A stretch of 64,000 nt of DNA from Planotetraspora silvatica (GTDB taxonomy: Bacteria > Actinomycetota > Actinomycetes > Streptosporangiales > Streptosporangiaceae), in contig NZ_BOOQ01000016.1 in assembly GCF_016863315.1 (NCBI RefSeq), positions 1 to 64,000 on the forward strand. The letters run 5' to 3'. Each line of letters begins with the position of its first letter. Position 1 is the stretch's first letter. A model generated the notes under the pieces. The model had not been told where the DNA came from and ran no database searches. It worked only from the letters and a program-made list of their open reading frames with translations. The position numbers were made by a program, and so were the translations under genes. Below, piece by piece: positions 1-8,451 of the stretch.

Positions 1-459
1 CCCCTCTAATCGAAAATCTGTGCTAATCATGTCACAGTCTGTAGTCACACCGCTACGGTTGTCGAACATGATTTCTATCCGGTTCCTTGTTTGGCGTTTT
101 CGACAGAAATGCCAGAGATCTGACCGTGGACAGAGGGGGCCGTAAGCCCACAGGAATTGGGCCCGATGCTCGGTCTAAAGTGGGTGGTATTTCGTCACCG
201 GTGCGATTTGGGGGCGAATTGTGTTGCTATCGCGATTGTGTGCAGAAGTGTGGTCTTCTATGAGAACTGCCTGCTCAGGTGCCATGCAAAACGCGCTACG
301 ATGACCAGATTGTCCGTAAACTGCGAGCGCCGGTTAATTGTGATGAGTTGATCGGCCCCTCAGAGAAAAGACGGAGGCAATAACTGGGAAGAGGTCGGGG
401 CTCCAACTGAATTCTGGGATCGTGGGAACCGCTGACCGGCAAAGAGAAAGGGAACGGCG
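1..459. other. Intergenic region without a convincing gene
   Basis: This stretch is visibly less G+C-rich than the rest of the window. A 64-codon open frame at 157-351 has cysteine-rich, atypical composition and no ribosome binding site, so I do not call it. The only regulatory hint is a weak promoter-like pair, TTGTCC at 310-315 and TTAATT at 334-339 with an 18-bp spacer, which could serve the gene starting at 460. Confidence 0.5.
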
Positions 460-813
460 ATGGCCGCTAAGAACTATGGAGCCGACACTGACGACGGCTA
501 CCGCATTGATGATCCCTCACCGGAGGCGATCGCCGTCCTGATCGCCGAGTTGCATCCCGCCGACAACACCTTCGTCATCATCAGGCCGGATGGAGGCTCG
601 CCGTCCTGGTGCGCTTTGGTGTCCCTGATCGGCGACGACCTCTATGAGATCGAGTATCGGGAGGGTGGAGAGCGCAGCATCACCACGTACGCCGACCCGG
701 ACGAGGTTCTCGACGACGTCCTCCAATGGCTGGACGCACGCAGTGATGACACCTCGTCGCCGGCGCCTCACCGGAGCGTCCCATCACAGGGCGTGCCCGA
801 CCTTGACCTCTGA
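460..813 (+). CDS. Small acidic protein of unknown function
   Basis: This is a 117-residue acidic protein that I do not recognise. It starts at an ATG with a purine-rich AAAGGGAA ribosome binding site about 7 nt upstream. The core reads as a small alpha/beta domain: a strand-rich middle (FVIIRPDGG, YEIEYREGG) followed by an acidic helix (residues about 80-93). The last 20 residues are Ser/Pro-rich and probably disordered. There is no signal peptide or membrane segment. The size and strand-helix layout recall small immunity-type or regulatory proteins, but that is only an impression. Degenerate tandem repeats follow the stop codon. The next gene (ArfB) is convergent, so this is a single-gene unit. 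Confidence 0.65.
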   Translation: MAAKNYGADTDDGYRIDDPSPEAIAVLIAELHPADNTFVIIRPDGGSPSWCALVSLIGDDLYEIEYREGGERSITTYADPDEVLDDVLQWLDARSDDTSSPAPHRSVPSQGVPDLDL

Positions 814-827
814 GGAGCGCCAACGGC

Positions 828-905
828 GCCTCGATCCGGCCCGGCCGCCGATCTGGCCCGGCCGCTCATCTGGCCTGACGGCTCATCCGGCCTGACGGCC
901 CGCCG
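828..905. repeat. Degenerate short tandem repeat after a stop codon
   Basis: Three imperfect units of about 19-20 bp share the pattern CATCTGGCCTGACGG or CATCCGGCCTGACGG. They lie between the stop of the small protein (813) and the end of the convergent arfB gene. They are non-coding as far as I can see. This is one of several repeats of this kind next to stop codons in the window. Confidence 0.6.
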
Positions 906-973
906 GCTCGACTGCACCTCAACCCGGTTCGACGTCGGCGAATCAAGCGGCAGCGGGTCGGACAGGTGCTCCG

Positions 974-1396
974 TCAGTCCTCGGAGCGGCGCAGGCGCTT
1001 GATGTCGGAGCGCTGCTTCTTCGCCGTCAGACGCCTCTCGACGGCCCCTCGGGAAGGCTTGGTCGGACGGCGCTTCCTGGGGGGCGGCGCGATGGCCTCG
1101 CGAATCAGCTGAGCCAGCCGCATCTCCGCGGCTTCGCGATTGCGGAGCTGGGACCGGAACTCGGACGCCGCAATGGTGATCACGCCGTCGACGAGCCGGG
1201 GGCCGAGACGCTCGAGAGCCCGAGCCTTCACCATGGGTTCGAGTGCGGTCGTGGTCTCGACGTTGTAGCTCAGTTCGACCCGGCTGTCAGTCGTGTTGAC
1301 CCCTTGGCCGCCCGGGCCTGAAGAGCGGGAGAACCGCCAGCCGAGCTCCGCCTCGGGTACGACGACCGAGCCGCGGATGTGCAGCGGGCCTGGCAT
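974..1396 (-). CDS. arfB: Peptidyl-tRNA hydrolase ArfB (YaeJ-type ribosome rescue factor)
   Basis: A 140-residue ArfB-type protein. ArfB enters the empty A site of ribosomes stalled on mRNA lacking a stop codon and hydrolyses the peptidyl-tRNA. The catalytic GGQ lies in SSGPGGQGVN near residues 25-33, at the position expected in this family. The codon-recognition domains of true release factors are absent, which fits the short length. The C-terminal tail from about residue 105 is rich in Lys/Arg (PPPRKRRPTKPSRG and onward), as needed to occupy the mRNA channel. The ATG start at 1396 gives a complete domain. The gene stands alone and is convergent with the gene at 460-813. Confidence 0.93.
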   Translation of the reverse strand: MPGPLHIRGSVVVPEAELGWRFSRSSGPGGQGVNTTDSRVELSYNVETTTALEPMVKARALERLGPRLVDGVITIAASEFRSQLRNREAAEMRLAQLIREAIAPPPRKRRPTKPSRGAVERRLTAKKQRSDIKRLRRSED

Positions 1397-1881
1397 GGTT
1401 TCCTCTCCTCACGTGACGTGCTCGCGCATCTTGCTCGCACGTTGTACTCAGCTGTACTCATACGTCTTACTCATGCATCTTGCCGTCGCGGCGCACTTGA
1501 TCGCGACGCACTTGATCGGGGGGCACCTGATCGAAGCCCACCTGATCCGCACTGCCGAGGTGTCCGTCGCGGCGCCTGTCGCGGCGTCTGTCTCAGTCCC
1601 TGCCCCAAAAGTGCTGCCGTGACTTCCTGCAATGGTGTCGTGACGCCGGAACGCCACCGGCTTCCGTGGGACTCAAAGCGTAGCCATCGACCCTCATTCC
1701 CTATCAACTGATTTATCCCCGGAAATCAGGCGTTGCCTTGTCACGATCCACCCCCTCATGCACAGTGTCTCGGGAGCAATGCGGCTCACGCGGCAGCGGC
1801 TCACACCCGCGGGTCAACCCACCCGTGGGTGCAGACAGGTTTTACGCAGGGTTCTACCGAGTGGAGGCGGGCTACCCGGTC
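1397..1881. other. Intergenic region with short repeats, no convincing gene
   Basis: Several overlapping open frames cross this stretch on both strands. None has a ribosome binding site or family-like sequence, and all are explained by base composition and by the 15-bp repeats at 1488-1550. An in-frame extension of the downstream hydrolase back to a TTG at 1738 is unlikely, because the ATG at 1882 has a good ribosome binding site and begins the conserved domain. Confidence 0.55.
1488..1550. repeat. Four 15-bp degenerate tandem repeats
   Basis: Units ending in CACTTGATC or CACCTGATC recur every 15 bp, ending at 1502, 1517, 1532 and 1547. In one frame they would encode an HLIxx pentapeptide repeat, but no complete gene surrounds them. 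They lie between divergent genes (arfB to the left, hydrolase to the right). Confidence 0.7.
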
Positions 1882-2718
1882 ATGACCACGATCGTCGGAG
1901 TCCACGGCATCGGCAAGTACCACTATTACGAGGAGTCCGGCGGCTCTCCCGGCCGCGCTGCGGAGACCATGCGTCTCAAGTGGAACGGCTACCTGCACAA
2001 GGGCCTGGCCGGCCCCGCATTTCAAAACAGCCAAAACTACTTCTCCGAGATCGCCTACTACGCCCACCACCTGCACTCGGGGCCGCCGCGCCCGCCCAAG
2101 CAGATGGACGCTCCGGCGAAGCTGGTCTTCGCCGATTGGGCGGGCCAGCTCGACGGGCGCATCCGCAGTGCCGCGGGGGAGTCGCTCACCGGCATCGCCC
2201 ATCGGCTGGCCGAATGGCTGCTGGCCAGGCTCGGCCCCAACGCCGTGAAGTTCGCGCAGGACTTCTGCCCCGAGGTGGCTACCTATCTCGGCGGTGGTGA
2301 CCTGCGCGTCCGCGCCCGCGACACGGTCGCGGACGTGATCCGCAGAAGGCAGCCCCGTGTGGTGATCGCCCACTCCCTTGGCAGCGTGGTCACGTACGAG
2401 GCGTTCTGGGCCAACGCCGACCTGTCCACCGAGTTGCTCATCACGCTCGGAAGCCCCCTCGGCATGCGGAACGTCGTCTTCGAACGGCTCTCGCCGGTTC
2501 CCCTCCACGGCCGAGGCGCCCGCCCGCCAGGCGTCAAGCGCTGGATCAACATCGCCGACAAGGACGACATCGCCGCCATCCCGCCAGATCTTCAGGCCTT
2601 CTTCGACGGGATCGAGCGCGACGTCGCCTGCAACATCGACTGGCTCGACTTCCACACGGTCCGCAACTACCTGGGCTGCGGCGCCGTGAACGAGTACCTC
2701 AAGCCTTACCTGGCCTGA
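1882..2718 (+). CDS. Alpha/beta hydrolase (lipase/esterase-like)
   Basis: A 278-residue cytoplasmic alpha/beta-fold protein. It begins with strand beta-1 and an oxyanion-type loop (TTIVGVHGIGKY). The nucleophile elbow is VVIAHSLGS, with serine in an H-S-L-G context (GxSxG-like with Ala first), near residue 165. A later Asp (NIADKDDIAA) and a His near the C-terminus (DWLDFHTVRNYL) could complete the triad. I chose the ATG at 1882 because GGAGGCGGG lies about 11 nt upstream and the first residues already form the first strand. The substrate is unknown. Similar proteins are usually annotated only as serine hydrolases. The HAD gene follows 50 bp downstream in the same direction but appears to have its own promoter. 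Confidence 0.75.
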   Translation: MTTIVGVHGIGKYHYYEESGGSPGRAAETMRLKWNGYLHKGLAGPAFQNSQNYFSEIAYYAHHLHSGPPRPPKQMDAPAKLVFADWAGQLDGRIRSAAGESLTGIAHRLAEWLLARLGPNAVKFAQDFCPEVATYLGGGDLRVRARDTVADVIRRRQPRVVIAHSLGSVVTYEAFWANADLSTELLITLGSPLGMRNVVFERLSPVPLHGRGARPPGVKRWINIADKDDIAAIPPDLQAFFDGIERDVACNIDWLDFHTVRNYLGCGAVNEYLKPYLA

Positions 2719-2734
2719 CGGTACCTGGTCCGAC

Positions 2735-2759
2735 GTTCGTAACGAACATCCTCTATGCT
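2735..2759 (+). promoter_or_regulatory. Putative operator and -10 element for the HAD gene
   Basis: An inverted repeat GTTCG-TAA-CGAAC (2735-2747) is followed by TATGCT (2754-2759), only 9 nt before the ATG at 2769. No ribosome binding site fits between them. This suggests a leaderless transcript controlled by a dimeric repressor, perhaps TetR-like. The regulator is not identifiable here. Confidence 0.4.
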
Positions 2760-2768
2760 CATTCAATC

Positions 2769-3344
2769 ATGAAGCATGTTCTTTTCGATTACGGCAATGT
2801 CATCTGTCTTCCCCAGTCCGAGGCGGACGCCGCCCGGCTGGCCCAGGGAATCCCCGGATTCGAGGAGCGGTACTGGGAGCTGCGCCTCGACTTCGACCGG
2901 GGCACGCTGGACGACGCCGCGTACTGGTCCGCCGTGTACGGCCGGCCGGTCGCGGGCGCCGAGCTCGACCAGGTCATCGCGCTCGACGTGGCCAGCTGGT
3001 CGCGCCCCAATGAGGAGACGCTGGCGATCGTCGACGAGCTCGCGGCGGGAGGGGTCCCGATGGCGTTGTTGTCCAACGCCCCCGTGAGCATCGCGGACGG
3101 CGTCGACCTGCTGCCCTTCATGGCACCGATCCGGCCGCGGTTCTTCAGCGGCCGCATGGGCCTGGTGAAGCCGGACCAGGAGATCTATCTCCGCGTCGCG
3201 GACGGCATGGGCGTCGCCCCGGGCGACATCGTCTTCGTCGACGACCGGCTGGAGAACATCGAGGGAGCGGAGCGGGCAGGCATGACCGGCGTGCACTTCC
3301 GTGACGCCGCGACGCTGCGCGACGATCTCAAGCTCGCCCTCTGA
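2769..3344 (+). CDS. HAD-superfamily hydrolase (YihX-like phosphatase)
   Basis: A 191-residue HAD subfamily IA enzyme, probably a phosphatase on a small phosphorylated metabolite. Motif I is FDYGNV near residue 8: the nucleophile Asp is present, but the usual second Asp two residues on is Gly, as in the YihX-type D-x-G-N-V group. Motif II is LLSNAP, motif III Lys is in GLVKPD, and motif IV is IVFVDDR. The cap is a small helical insert between motifs I and II. There is no signal peptide. It is probably expressed from a leaderless message (see 2735-2759). The substrate cannot be deduced from sequence. Confidence 0.88.
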   Translation: MKHVLFDYGNVICLPQSEADAARLAQGIPGFEERYWELRLDFDRGTLDDAAYWSAVYGRPVAGAELDQVIALDVASWSRPNEETLAIVDELAAGGVPMALLSNAPVSIADGVDLLPFMAPIRPRFFSGRMGLVKPDQEIYLRVADGMGVAPGDIVFVDDRLENIEGAERAGMTGVHFRDAATLRDDLKLAL

Positions 3345-3356
3345 ACGGCGTGACGC

Positions 3357-3470
3357 GGGTCCCGAAACGGTTCCCGATACGGGTTCCCAAACGGTTTTCC
3401 CAAAACGGTTCCCGATACAGGCGCCAATTCAGGTTCCCGATACGCGTTCCCGATACGCCTTCCTGATGCG
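3357..3470. repeat. Degenerate tandem repeat, core GGTTCCCGATAC
   Basis: Eight or so imperfect copies of a 12-13 bp unit begin about 12 bp after the HAD stop codon, with spacing of roughly 11-16 bp and some copies mutated (GGTTTTCCCAAAA). There is no open frame of interest. It fills much of the 274-bp gap before phoD. Confidence 0.75.
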
Positions 3471-3618
3471 GAGATGAACGCCGATTAACGCGCCCGAGCC
3501 TTCCGCTTCAGCTGCCGTTCAGCAAAGATGGGCAGTCAAAAGCACTGTTCATCATGGGTTTCTTCGCCCGCCACGGTTGTAAAGGGCGCGCGTTAACCGC
3601 GGCCGCTGGACTGGCAGC

Positions 3619-5184
3619 GTGCAGACGAATGCGTCACGAAGAGTGTTCCTGTCCGCTGCGGCCGCCGGTGCGGGCGGCCTGCTCCTGTCGGGGTCCGCCC
3701 TCCCGGAACGCCTGCCGTACGGCGGGGCGCTCAAGAGGGATCCGTTCACTCTCGGCGTCGCGTCGGGAGACCCCACTCCCGACGGCGTCGTGTTGTGGAC
3801 CCGGCTCGCTCTTGAGCCCACGGCGCCCGACGGACTCGGCGGCATGCCCAGCGGCTCCTACGACGTCGACTGGCAACTCGCGGCCGACGAACGGTTCTCC
3901 AAGATCGTCAGATCGGGTACGGCGACGGCCCGGGCGGCGCAGGCGCACAGCGTCCACATCGAGGTGGACGGCCTCCAGCCCGGCCGGGAGTACTTCTACC
4001 GCTTCCGCGTCGACGGCCACGTGTCTCCGGCGGGCCGTACGCGGACCACGCCCGCGGGGCTCTCGCCGCTGAAATTCGCGATGGCGGCGTGCGCCCACTG
4101 GGAACACGGCTACTACACGGCCTACCGCCGGATCTCGGAACAGGACCCGGACCTCGTCGTGCACCTCGGGGACTACATTTACGAGTACGCCCCCAGCGGC
4201 TACACCGCGGTGAGCGGCGTCGTCCGCCGCCACGCGGGGCGCAAGTGCCAGTCGCTGGGCGACTACCGGCTCAGGCTGGCCCAGTACAAGAGCGATCCCG
4301 ACCTGCAGGCTGCCCACCAGGTGGCCCCCTGGCTGGTCGTCTTCGACGACCACGAGGTGGAGAACAACTGGGCGGGCCCGGTGTCCTCGGTGTCCGGCAC
4401 CGGCGCCGCGGCCTTCGCCCGGCGCAAGGCCGCCGCGTTCCAGGCCTACTACGAGAACATGCCGCTGCGCCGGGGGAACCTCCCCAAGGGAGGCTCGATC
4501 CGGATCAACCGGCGGATCGACTGGGGCACGATGGCGACCTTCCACCTGCTCGACACGCGGCAGTTCCGTGACGACCAGGCCTGTGACGACGGTGAGCGCT
4601 CCGGCTGCGACGACCGGCTCGACGCGGGCCGCTCGATCCTCGGCGCGGACCAGCGCGGCTGGCTCCTCGACGGGCTCGGCAGGTCCGAGGCCCGGTGGAA
4701 CCTCATCGGCCAGCAGGTCATCATGGCGCAGCGCGACGGCAGGACCGGCCCGGGCGTCGACGTCAACATGGACAGCTGGGACGGGTACGCGGCCGACCGC
4801 ACCCGGCTCCTCGAAGGGATCAAGGCGTCCGGGGCGGCCAACCCCGTCGTCCTCACCGGCGACGCCCACACGCACTACGCCGCGACCCTGAAGCCGGACT
4901 TCGCCGACCCCGACTCGCCCCAGGTGGCGGTCGAACTCGTCACCTCGTCGGTGTCGAGCGATGGCGACGGGTACCGTGACGCGGCCGGCATCGCGGAGAC
5001 CATGCGGGAGAACCCGCACTTCTCCTTCATCGACCAGCGCCGCGGCTACATCGTCTGCTCGGTGTCACAGGACGAGATGCGGGCCGAGTTCCGCACGCTC
5101 GACTACATCACCCGGCGCGGAGCGCCCGCCAAGACCGCGGCCCGCTTCACGATCCCCTCGGGCCACGCTCAGCTCAGCGCGTAG
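3619..5184 (+). CDS. phoD: Tat-exported alkaline phosphatase D (PhoD) family protein
   Basis: A 521-residue secreted phosphodiesterase/phosphatase of the PhoD family. It begins with a twin-arginine signal (SRRVFLS near residue 6, then an Ala/Gly-rich segment), so it is exported folded with its metals. An N-terminal beta-sandwich domain (about 40-145) precedes the metallophosphatase domain. Metal-binding motifs visible are HLGDYIYEY, VFDDHEVENNW and LTGDAHTHY. Length is normal for the family. The start is a GTG at 3619, chosen because it places the Tat motif near the N-terminus; the ribosome binding site is weak. The last 16 bp overlap the end of the convergent FG-GAP gene. PhoD enzymes are often phosphate-starvation induced, but I see no convincing Pho box here. 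Confidence 0.93.
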   Translation: MQTNASRRVFLSAAAAGAGGLLLSGSALPERLPYGGALKRDPFTLGVASGDPTPDGVVLWTRLALEPTAPDGLGGMPSGSYDVDWQLAADERFSKIVRSGTATARAAQAHSVHIEVDGLQPGREYFYRFRVDGHVSPAGRTRTTPAGLSPLKFAMAACAHWEHGYYTAYRRISEQDPDLVVHLGDYIYEYAPSGYTAVSGVVRRHAGRKCQSLGDYRLRLAQYKSDPDLQAAHQVAPWLVVFDDHEVENNWAGPVSSVSGTGAAAFARRKAAAFQAYYENMPLRRGNLPKGGSIRINRRIDWGTMATFHLLDTRQFRDDQACDDGERSGCDDRLDAGRSILGADQRGWLLDGLGRSEARWNLIGQQVIMAQRDGRTGPGVDVNMDSWDGYAADRTRLLEGIKASGAANPVVLTGDAHTHYAATLKPDFADPDSPQVAVELVTSSVSSDGDGYRDAAGIAETMRENPHFSFIDQRRGYIVCSVSQDEMRAEFRTLDYITRRGAPAKTAARFTIPSGHAQLSA

Positions 5185-6626
5185 CCGTACAGGTCGTCCC
5201 GACCGCCCGTGCGCACCACGCGGGCGGTCCCGGGGACGGCGCCCGGGTAGGAGCCCTTCTTCACCTTGGTGCTCACCACGGTCAGGCGGCCGGAGCCCGG
5301 CGAGGCGATCAGCAGCTTCCCGCCCTCGGCCAGGACCGACGACCCGAAGGCCCCCGTCCGGTCGCCGGTCAGCAGGAGGTTGTGGTTGCGGGTGAGCCCG
5401 CCGCTGCGTGTCCCGGGGATCACCTGGACGGCGCCCTCGCCCGGGGCACCCACGATCAGCTCGTCGTCCTTGTCGCCGTTGAGGTCCCCGGTCGCGAGCG
5501 ACGAGCCGAACCTGTCGTAGTAACGCGGGATGCCCGCCAGGATCGTCTGCGTCCACATCTCGTTGTGGGCCGCGGTCAGGCCGCGGGCCGAGCCGTACAG
5601 GACGTTGACCGCGCCGTCGCCGTAGTCCATCCCGCGGGTGAGGGTGGAGGAGACGTCCTCGCCGGGAACGCCGATCGCGAGGTCGTCGCGCCCATCGGCG
5701 TTGAAGTCGCCGGTGGCCAGATCGGAGCCGAAGGCGTCCCACCGCTCGGCGGAGCCGAGCACGTTCCGGCTGTTCTGCGTGTAGGCGCTCGCGTGCCGCT
5801 TCCGCGGATCGATGATCGTGACGACGCCCGAGCCCGGCGCCTTGGTCCCGCCGTCGCCCGGTGCGCCGACCGCGACCTCGTCCTTGCCGTCTCCGTTGAA
5901 GTCGCCCGCCGCCAGCGTCTCGCCGAACAGGTCGGTCTGTCCCCGGCCCTGATGGACCCAGCTCGTGGCCTGAGTGACCAGCGTGCCCTTGCCGTACGGC
6001 GAGCGGTGGTTCATGCCGAAGACGCCGACGCCTCCGCCGCCCGTCATGCCGGGCGCTCCGACGATCAGCTCGTCGTCGCCGTCCCCGTCGAGGTCGCCGG
6101 CGGCGAGGGCCGCGCCGAACCTGTCGGTGCCGTGCTTGCGGCCGAGCTTGGTGACGTCGATCGACCTGACCGTGCCGGACCCGCTTCGCGTGCCGAAGAG
6201 GATGTGGACGACGCCGTTGCCGTCGGCTCCGGGAACACGGGAGCCGAAGAACTCCTCAGAGACGCCGATCGCCAGGTCGGTGCAGCCGTCGCCGTTGAAG
6301 TCGCCCTGGGCGATCGCCGATCCGAACGAGTCGTTGAGCTCCGGCGACCCCCCGATGCCGCCGGCGCCCTGGTGCAGGGTCTTCTGCGGGATGAGACCGT
6401 TTCGCGCGCTCCCGTACAGGGTGACCGCTCCCGCGCGGGCCTTCCCGTTCACCGTCGCGTACGGCGAGGCCACGGCGACGAACGCCGGGCAGCCCTTGGC
6501 CACGATGGGCGCGGTGCGCGCAACGGCGAGAGCGGAGGCGGGAGAGGCCGTCAGAAGGGAGGGAAGCGCCACCACGGGAGTGGCCAGAGCCACCGCGAGC
6601 AGGGCGGACGTGCGCGAAACGCTCAT
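5169..6626 (-). CDS. Secreted FG-GAP repeat (integrin-type beta-propeller) protein
   Basis: A 485-residue exported protein. A signal peptide (about residues 1-33, ending at ASA-LA) is followed by at least six FG-GAP blades. The calcium-binding type loops are clear: GDFNGDGCTDLAIG, GDLDGDGDDELIVGAPG, GDFNGDGKDEVAVGAPG, GDFNADGRDDLAIGVPGE and GDLNGDKDDELIVGAPG. The blades should form a seven-bladed propeller on the cell surface or in the medium. No enzymatic domain is attached, so binding or adhesion is the likeliest role. It is convergent with phoD with a 16-bp overlap and is followed upstream by the MFS gene in the same direction (88-bp gap). Confidence 0.9.
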   Translation of the reverse strand: MSVSRTSALLAVALATPVVALPSLLTASPASALAVARTAPIVAKGCPAFVAVASPYATVNGKARAGAVTLYGSARNGLIPQKTLHQGAGGIGGSPELNDSFGSAIAQGDFNGDGCTDLAIGVSEEFFGSRVPGADGNGVVHILFGTRSGSGTVRSIDVTKLGRKHGTDRFGAALAAGDLDGDGDDELIVGAPGMTGGGGVGVFGMNHRSPYGKGTLVTQATSWVHQGRGQTDLFGETLAAGDFNGDGKDEVAVGAPGDGGTKAPGSGVVTIIDPRKRHASAYTQNSRNVLGSAERWDAFGSDLATGDFNADGRDDLAIGVPGEDVSSTLTRGMDYGDGAVNVLYGSARGLTAAHNEMWTQTILAGIPRYYDRFGSSLATGDLNGDKDDELIVGAPGEGAVQVIPGTRSGGLTRNHNLLLTGDRTGAFGSSVLAEGGKLLIASPGSGRLTVVSTKVKKGSYPGAVPGTARVVRTGGRDDLYGYALS

Positions 6627-6714
6627 GTGCCGGATCGTCTCCGGCTATCTGGACACGAGGCCCACCAGCACATGAACCGCCCACGTCGGCTGTCTTAACT
6701 CGGCGCTGTAAGGC

Positions 6715-8181
6715 TCAGGACTTGACCTCGCCCTCGATGGGCGGCGCGTCGAGCGAGCAGTGGATCTTGCGCTCGGGCTCGGGGGCGTCGGCCAGCACGT
6801 TCCCCCGGATCGTGAAGAAGGTGGTCACGGCGGCGGCGGCCAGCATGGCGGCGCTGATCAGCATCGCGGTGTGGAAGCCGTGGGTGAAGGCGGCCGGTGA
6901 GTTGTAGGCGTCCCCGGTCAGGCCCACCAGGGGCGGGACGGCCGCGACGGCGAGCAGGCCGCCGGTCCGGGCGAGGGCGTTGTTGACCCCGCTCGCGACC
7001 CCCGCGTAGCGCTCCTCGGCCGTGGCCAGCACCGTGGCGGTCAGAGGGGCGACGGCGGTGCTCAGGCCCAGGCCGAAGACGACCGCCGCGGGCAGCACGT
7101 CGACGATGTAGGAGGCGCCGGGCCCGATCCTGCTCATGAGGACGAGGCCCGCCGCGCAGGCGAGGATGCCGCCGGTCATGGGGATCCGGGGGCCGATGCG
7201 TTTGGCGAGCTCTCCCGAACGGGCCGACAGCAGCAACATCAGGATCGTCACCGGAAGCATCGCGGAACCCGCCGCGATCGGGGAGAACCCGGCCGACACC
7301 TGGAGTTGGACGACGAGTAGGAAGAACACGACGCCCATCGCCGCGTACATGATCAGCGTCACGACGTTGACCGCGGTGAAGACCCGGGACCTGAAGATCC
7401 CCACCGGGACGAGGGCGTCGGGGGAGCGCCGCATCTCGACGACGACGAAGGACGCGGCGAGCACCAGCCCCGCGACCAGGGGAAAGATCCCCGCGCCGGC
7501 GAGGATCAGGCCGTACGTGACGCCCGCCAGAGCCAGCGCGGCCAGAGCCGCGCCGAGCACGTCGAACCTGCCGTGCGCCGCGGTGTCCCTGGTCTCCGGG
7601 ACGTGCCGTGCGGCCACCGTGAGGACGACGGCCGCGAGAGGGAGGTTCAGCAGGAAGACCCAGCGCCAACCGGCCGTCTCCACCAGCCATCCGCCCAGGA
7701 GGGGCCCGACCGCCGACGCGACTCCGCCGAGACCCGACCAGGCGCCGACCGCGCGGGGGCGGTCCTCATGGACGAAGCTCGCCTGGATGATCGCCAGCGA
7801 GCCGGGGGTGAGCAGCGCCCCTCCGATGCCCTGGAGCGCACGGGCGAGGACGAGCACCTCGATGTTCGGGGCGAGGCCGCACAGAGCGGAAGCGGAGGCG
7901 AACCACACGACACCGATCATGAAGATCTTGCGCCGGCCGTACCGGTCGCCGAGGGAACCGCCGAGCAGGATCAGCCCGGCGAGCGTCAGCGTGTACGCGT
8001 TGATCGTCCACTGCAGCCCCGACATGCCCGTGCCGAGATCGCGGGCGAGGGCGGGCAGGGCCACGTTGACCACGGTGCCGTCCAGCATCGCCATGCCGGA
8101 TCCGAGGACCGTCGTGAGAAGGACCCAACGTCCGGGGATCGAGCTGAGCCGGATTTGGCCTGATTCCATAGGGGCCATCAT
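6715..8181 (-). CDS. MFS drug exporter, DHA2 family (14 TM)
   Basis: A 488-residue major facilitator protein of the DHA2 (EmrB/QacA) type, which exports drugs or other amphiphiles using proton motive force. Signatures visible: motif D1 (MLDGTVVNVALPAL) in TM1, motif A (GSLGDRYGRRKI) between TM2 and TM3, and antiporter motif C (GVASAVGPLLGGWL) in TM5. About fourteen hydrophobic segments can be counted. The C-terminal tail is short and acidic. The start has two adjacent ATG codons; the second may be used. No TetR or MarR regulator is adjacent, so its control is unknown. The gene is divergent from the STM4013-like gene across 270 bp of repeat-containing DNA. Confidence 0.92.
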   Translation of the reverse strand: MMAPMESGQIRLSSIPGRWVLLTTVLGSGMAMLDGTVVNVALPALARDLGTGMSGLQWTINAYTLTLAGLILLGGSLGDRYGRRKIFMIGVVWFASASALCGLAPNIEVLVLARALQGIGGALLTPGSLAIIQASFVHEDRPRAVGAWSGLGGVASAVGPLLGGWLVETAGWRWVFLLNLPLAAVVLTVAARHVPETRDTAAHGRFDVLGAALAALALAGVTYGLILAGAGIFPLVAGLVLAASFVVVEMRRSPDALVPVGIFRSRVFTAVNVVTLIMYAAMGVVFFLLVVQLQVSAGFSPIAAGSAMLPVTILMLLLSARSGELAKRIGPRIPMTGGILACAAGLVLMSRIGPGASYIVDVLPAAVVFGLGLSTAVAPLTATVLATAEERYAGVASGVNNALARTGGLLAVAAVPPLVGLTGDAYNSPAAFTHGFHTAMLISAAMLAAAAVTTFFTIRGNVLADAPEPERKIHCSLDAPPIEGEVKS

Positions 8182-8339
8182 GGTCTGTTGTCGTCGCGTG
8201 CCGCATCAGGAGGTCCACTCAACGGGCCCGCCGGGGCTCGAGGCGTTCGACGACCTGTCGTCGGGCAGACCGGCCTGTCCGCCGGTCCGGGAAGAGGGCC
8301 TGGACATCGACGCCGCGCGGATCGCGGCTGTGTCGCGGG

Positions 8340-8445
8340 GATGGTGACCGGGCATGCACTCCCGGGGCATCCGAGGCGGGGCTCCAGGCGACACCCGAGG
8401 CGATGTCCGGGGTCGTGGCCAGGGCGGTATCCGAGGCGAGGGAGA
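8340..8445. repeat. Degenerate tandem repeat upstream of the STM4013-like gene
   Basis: Loose repeats of CGAGGCG and CCAGG-type blocks (for example CCCGAGGCGATG and TCCGAGGCGAGG) occur every 20-40 bp just before the start codon at 8452. The 270-bp gap between the MFS gene and this gene otherwise shows nothing recognisable. Confidence 0.4.
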
Positions 8446-8451
8446 GACGTC

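Noticed and set aside
157-351. 64-codon open frame on the plus strand
   Set aside because: Atypical cysteine-rich composition, no ribosome binding site, no family resemblance, located in a low-G+C intergenic stretch.
1738-1881. N-terminal extension of the alpha/beta hydrolase
   Set aside because: The ATG at 1882 has a good ribosome binding site and starts the conserved fold; the extension is not family-like.
3357-3470. Possible CRISPR array
   Set aside because: Units are 12-13 bp, degenerate, without unique spacers, and no cas genes are present.
5169-5184. Frameshift between phoD and the FG-GAP gene
   Set aside because: The two genes are convergent, both full length, and simply overlap by 16 bp at their ends.
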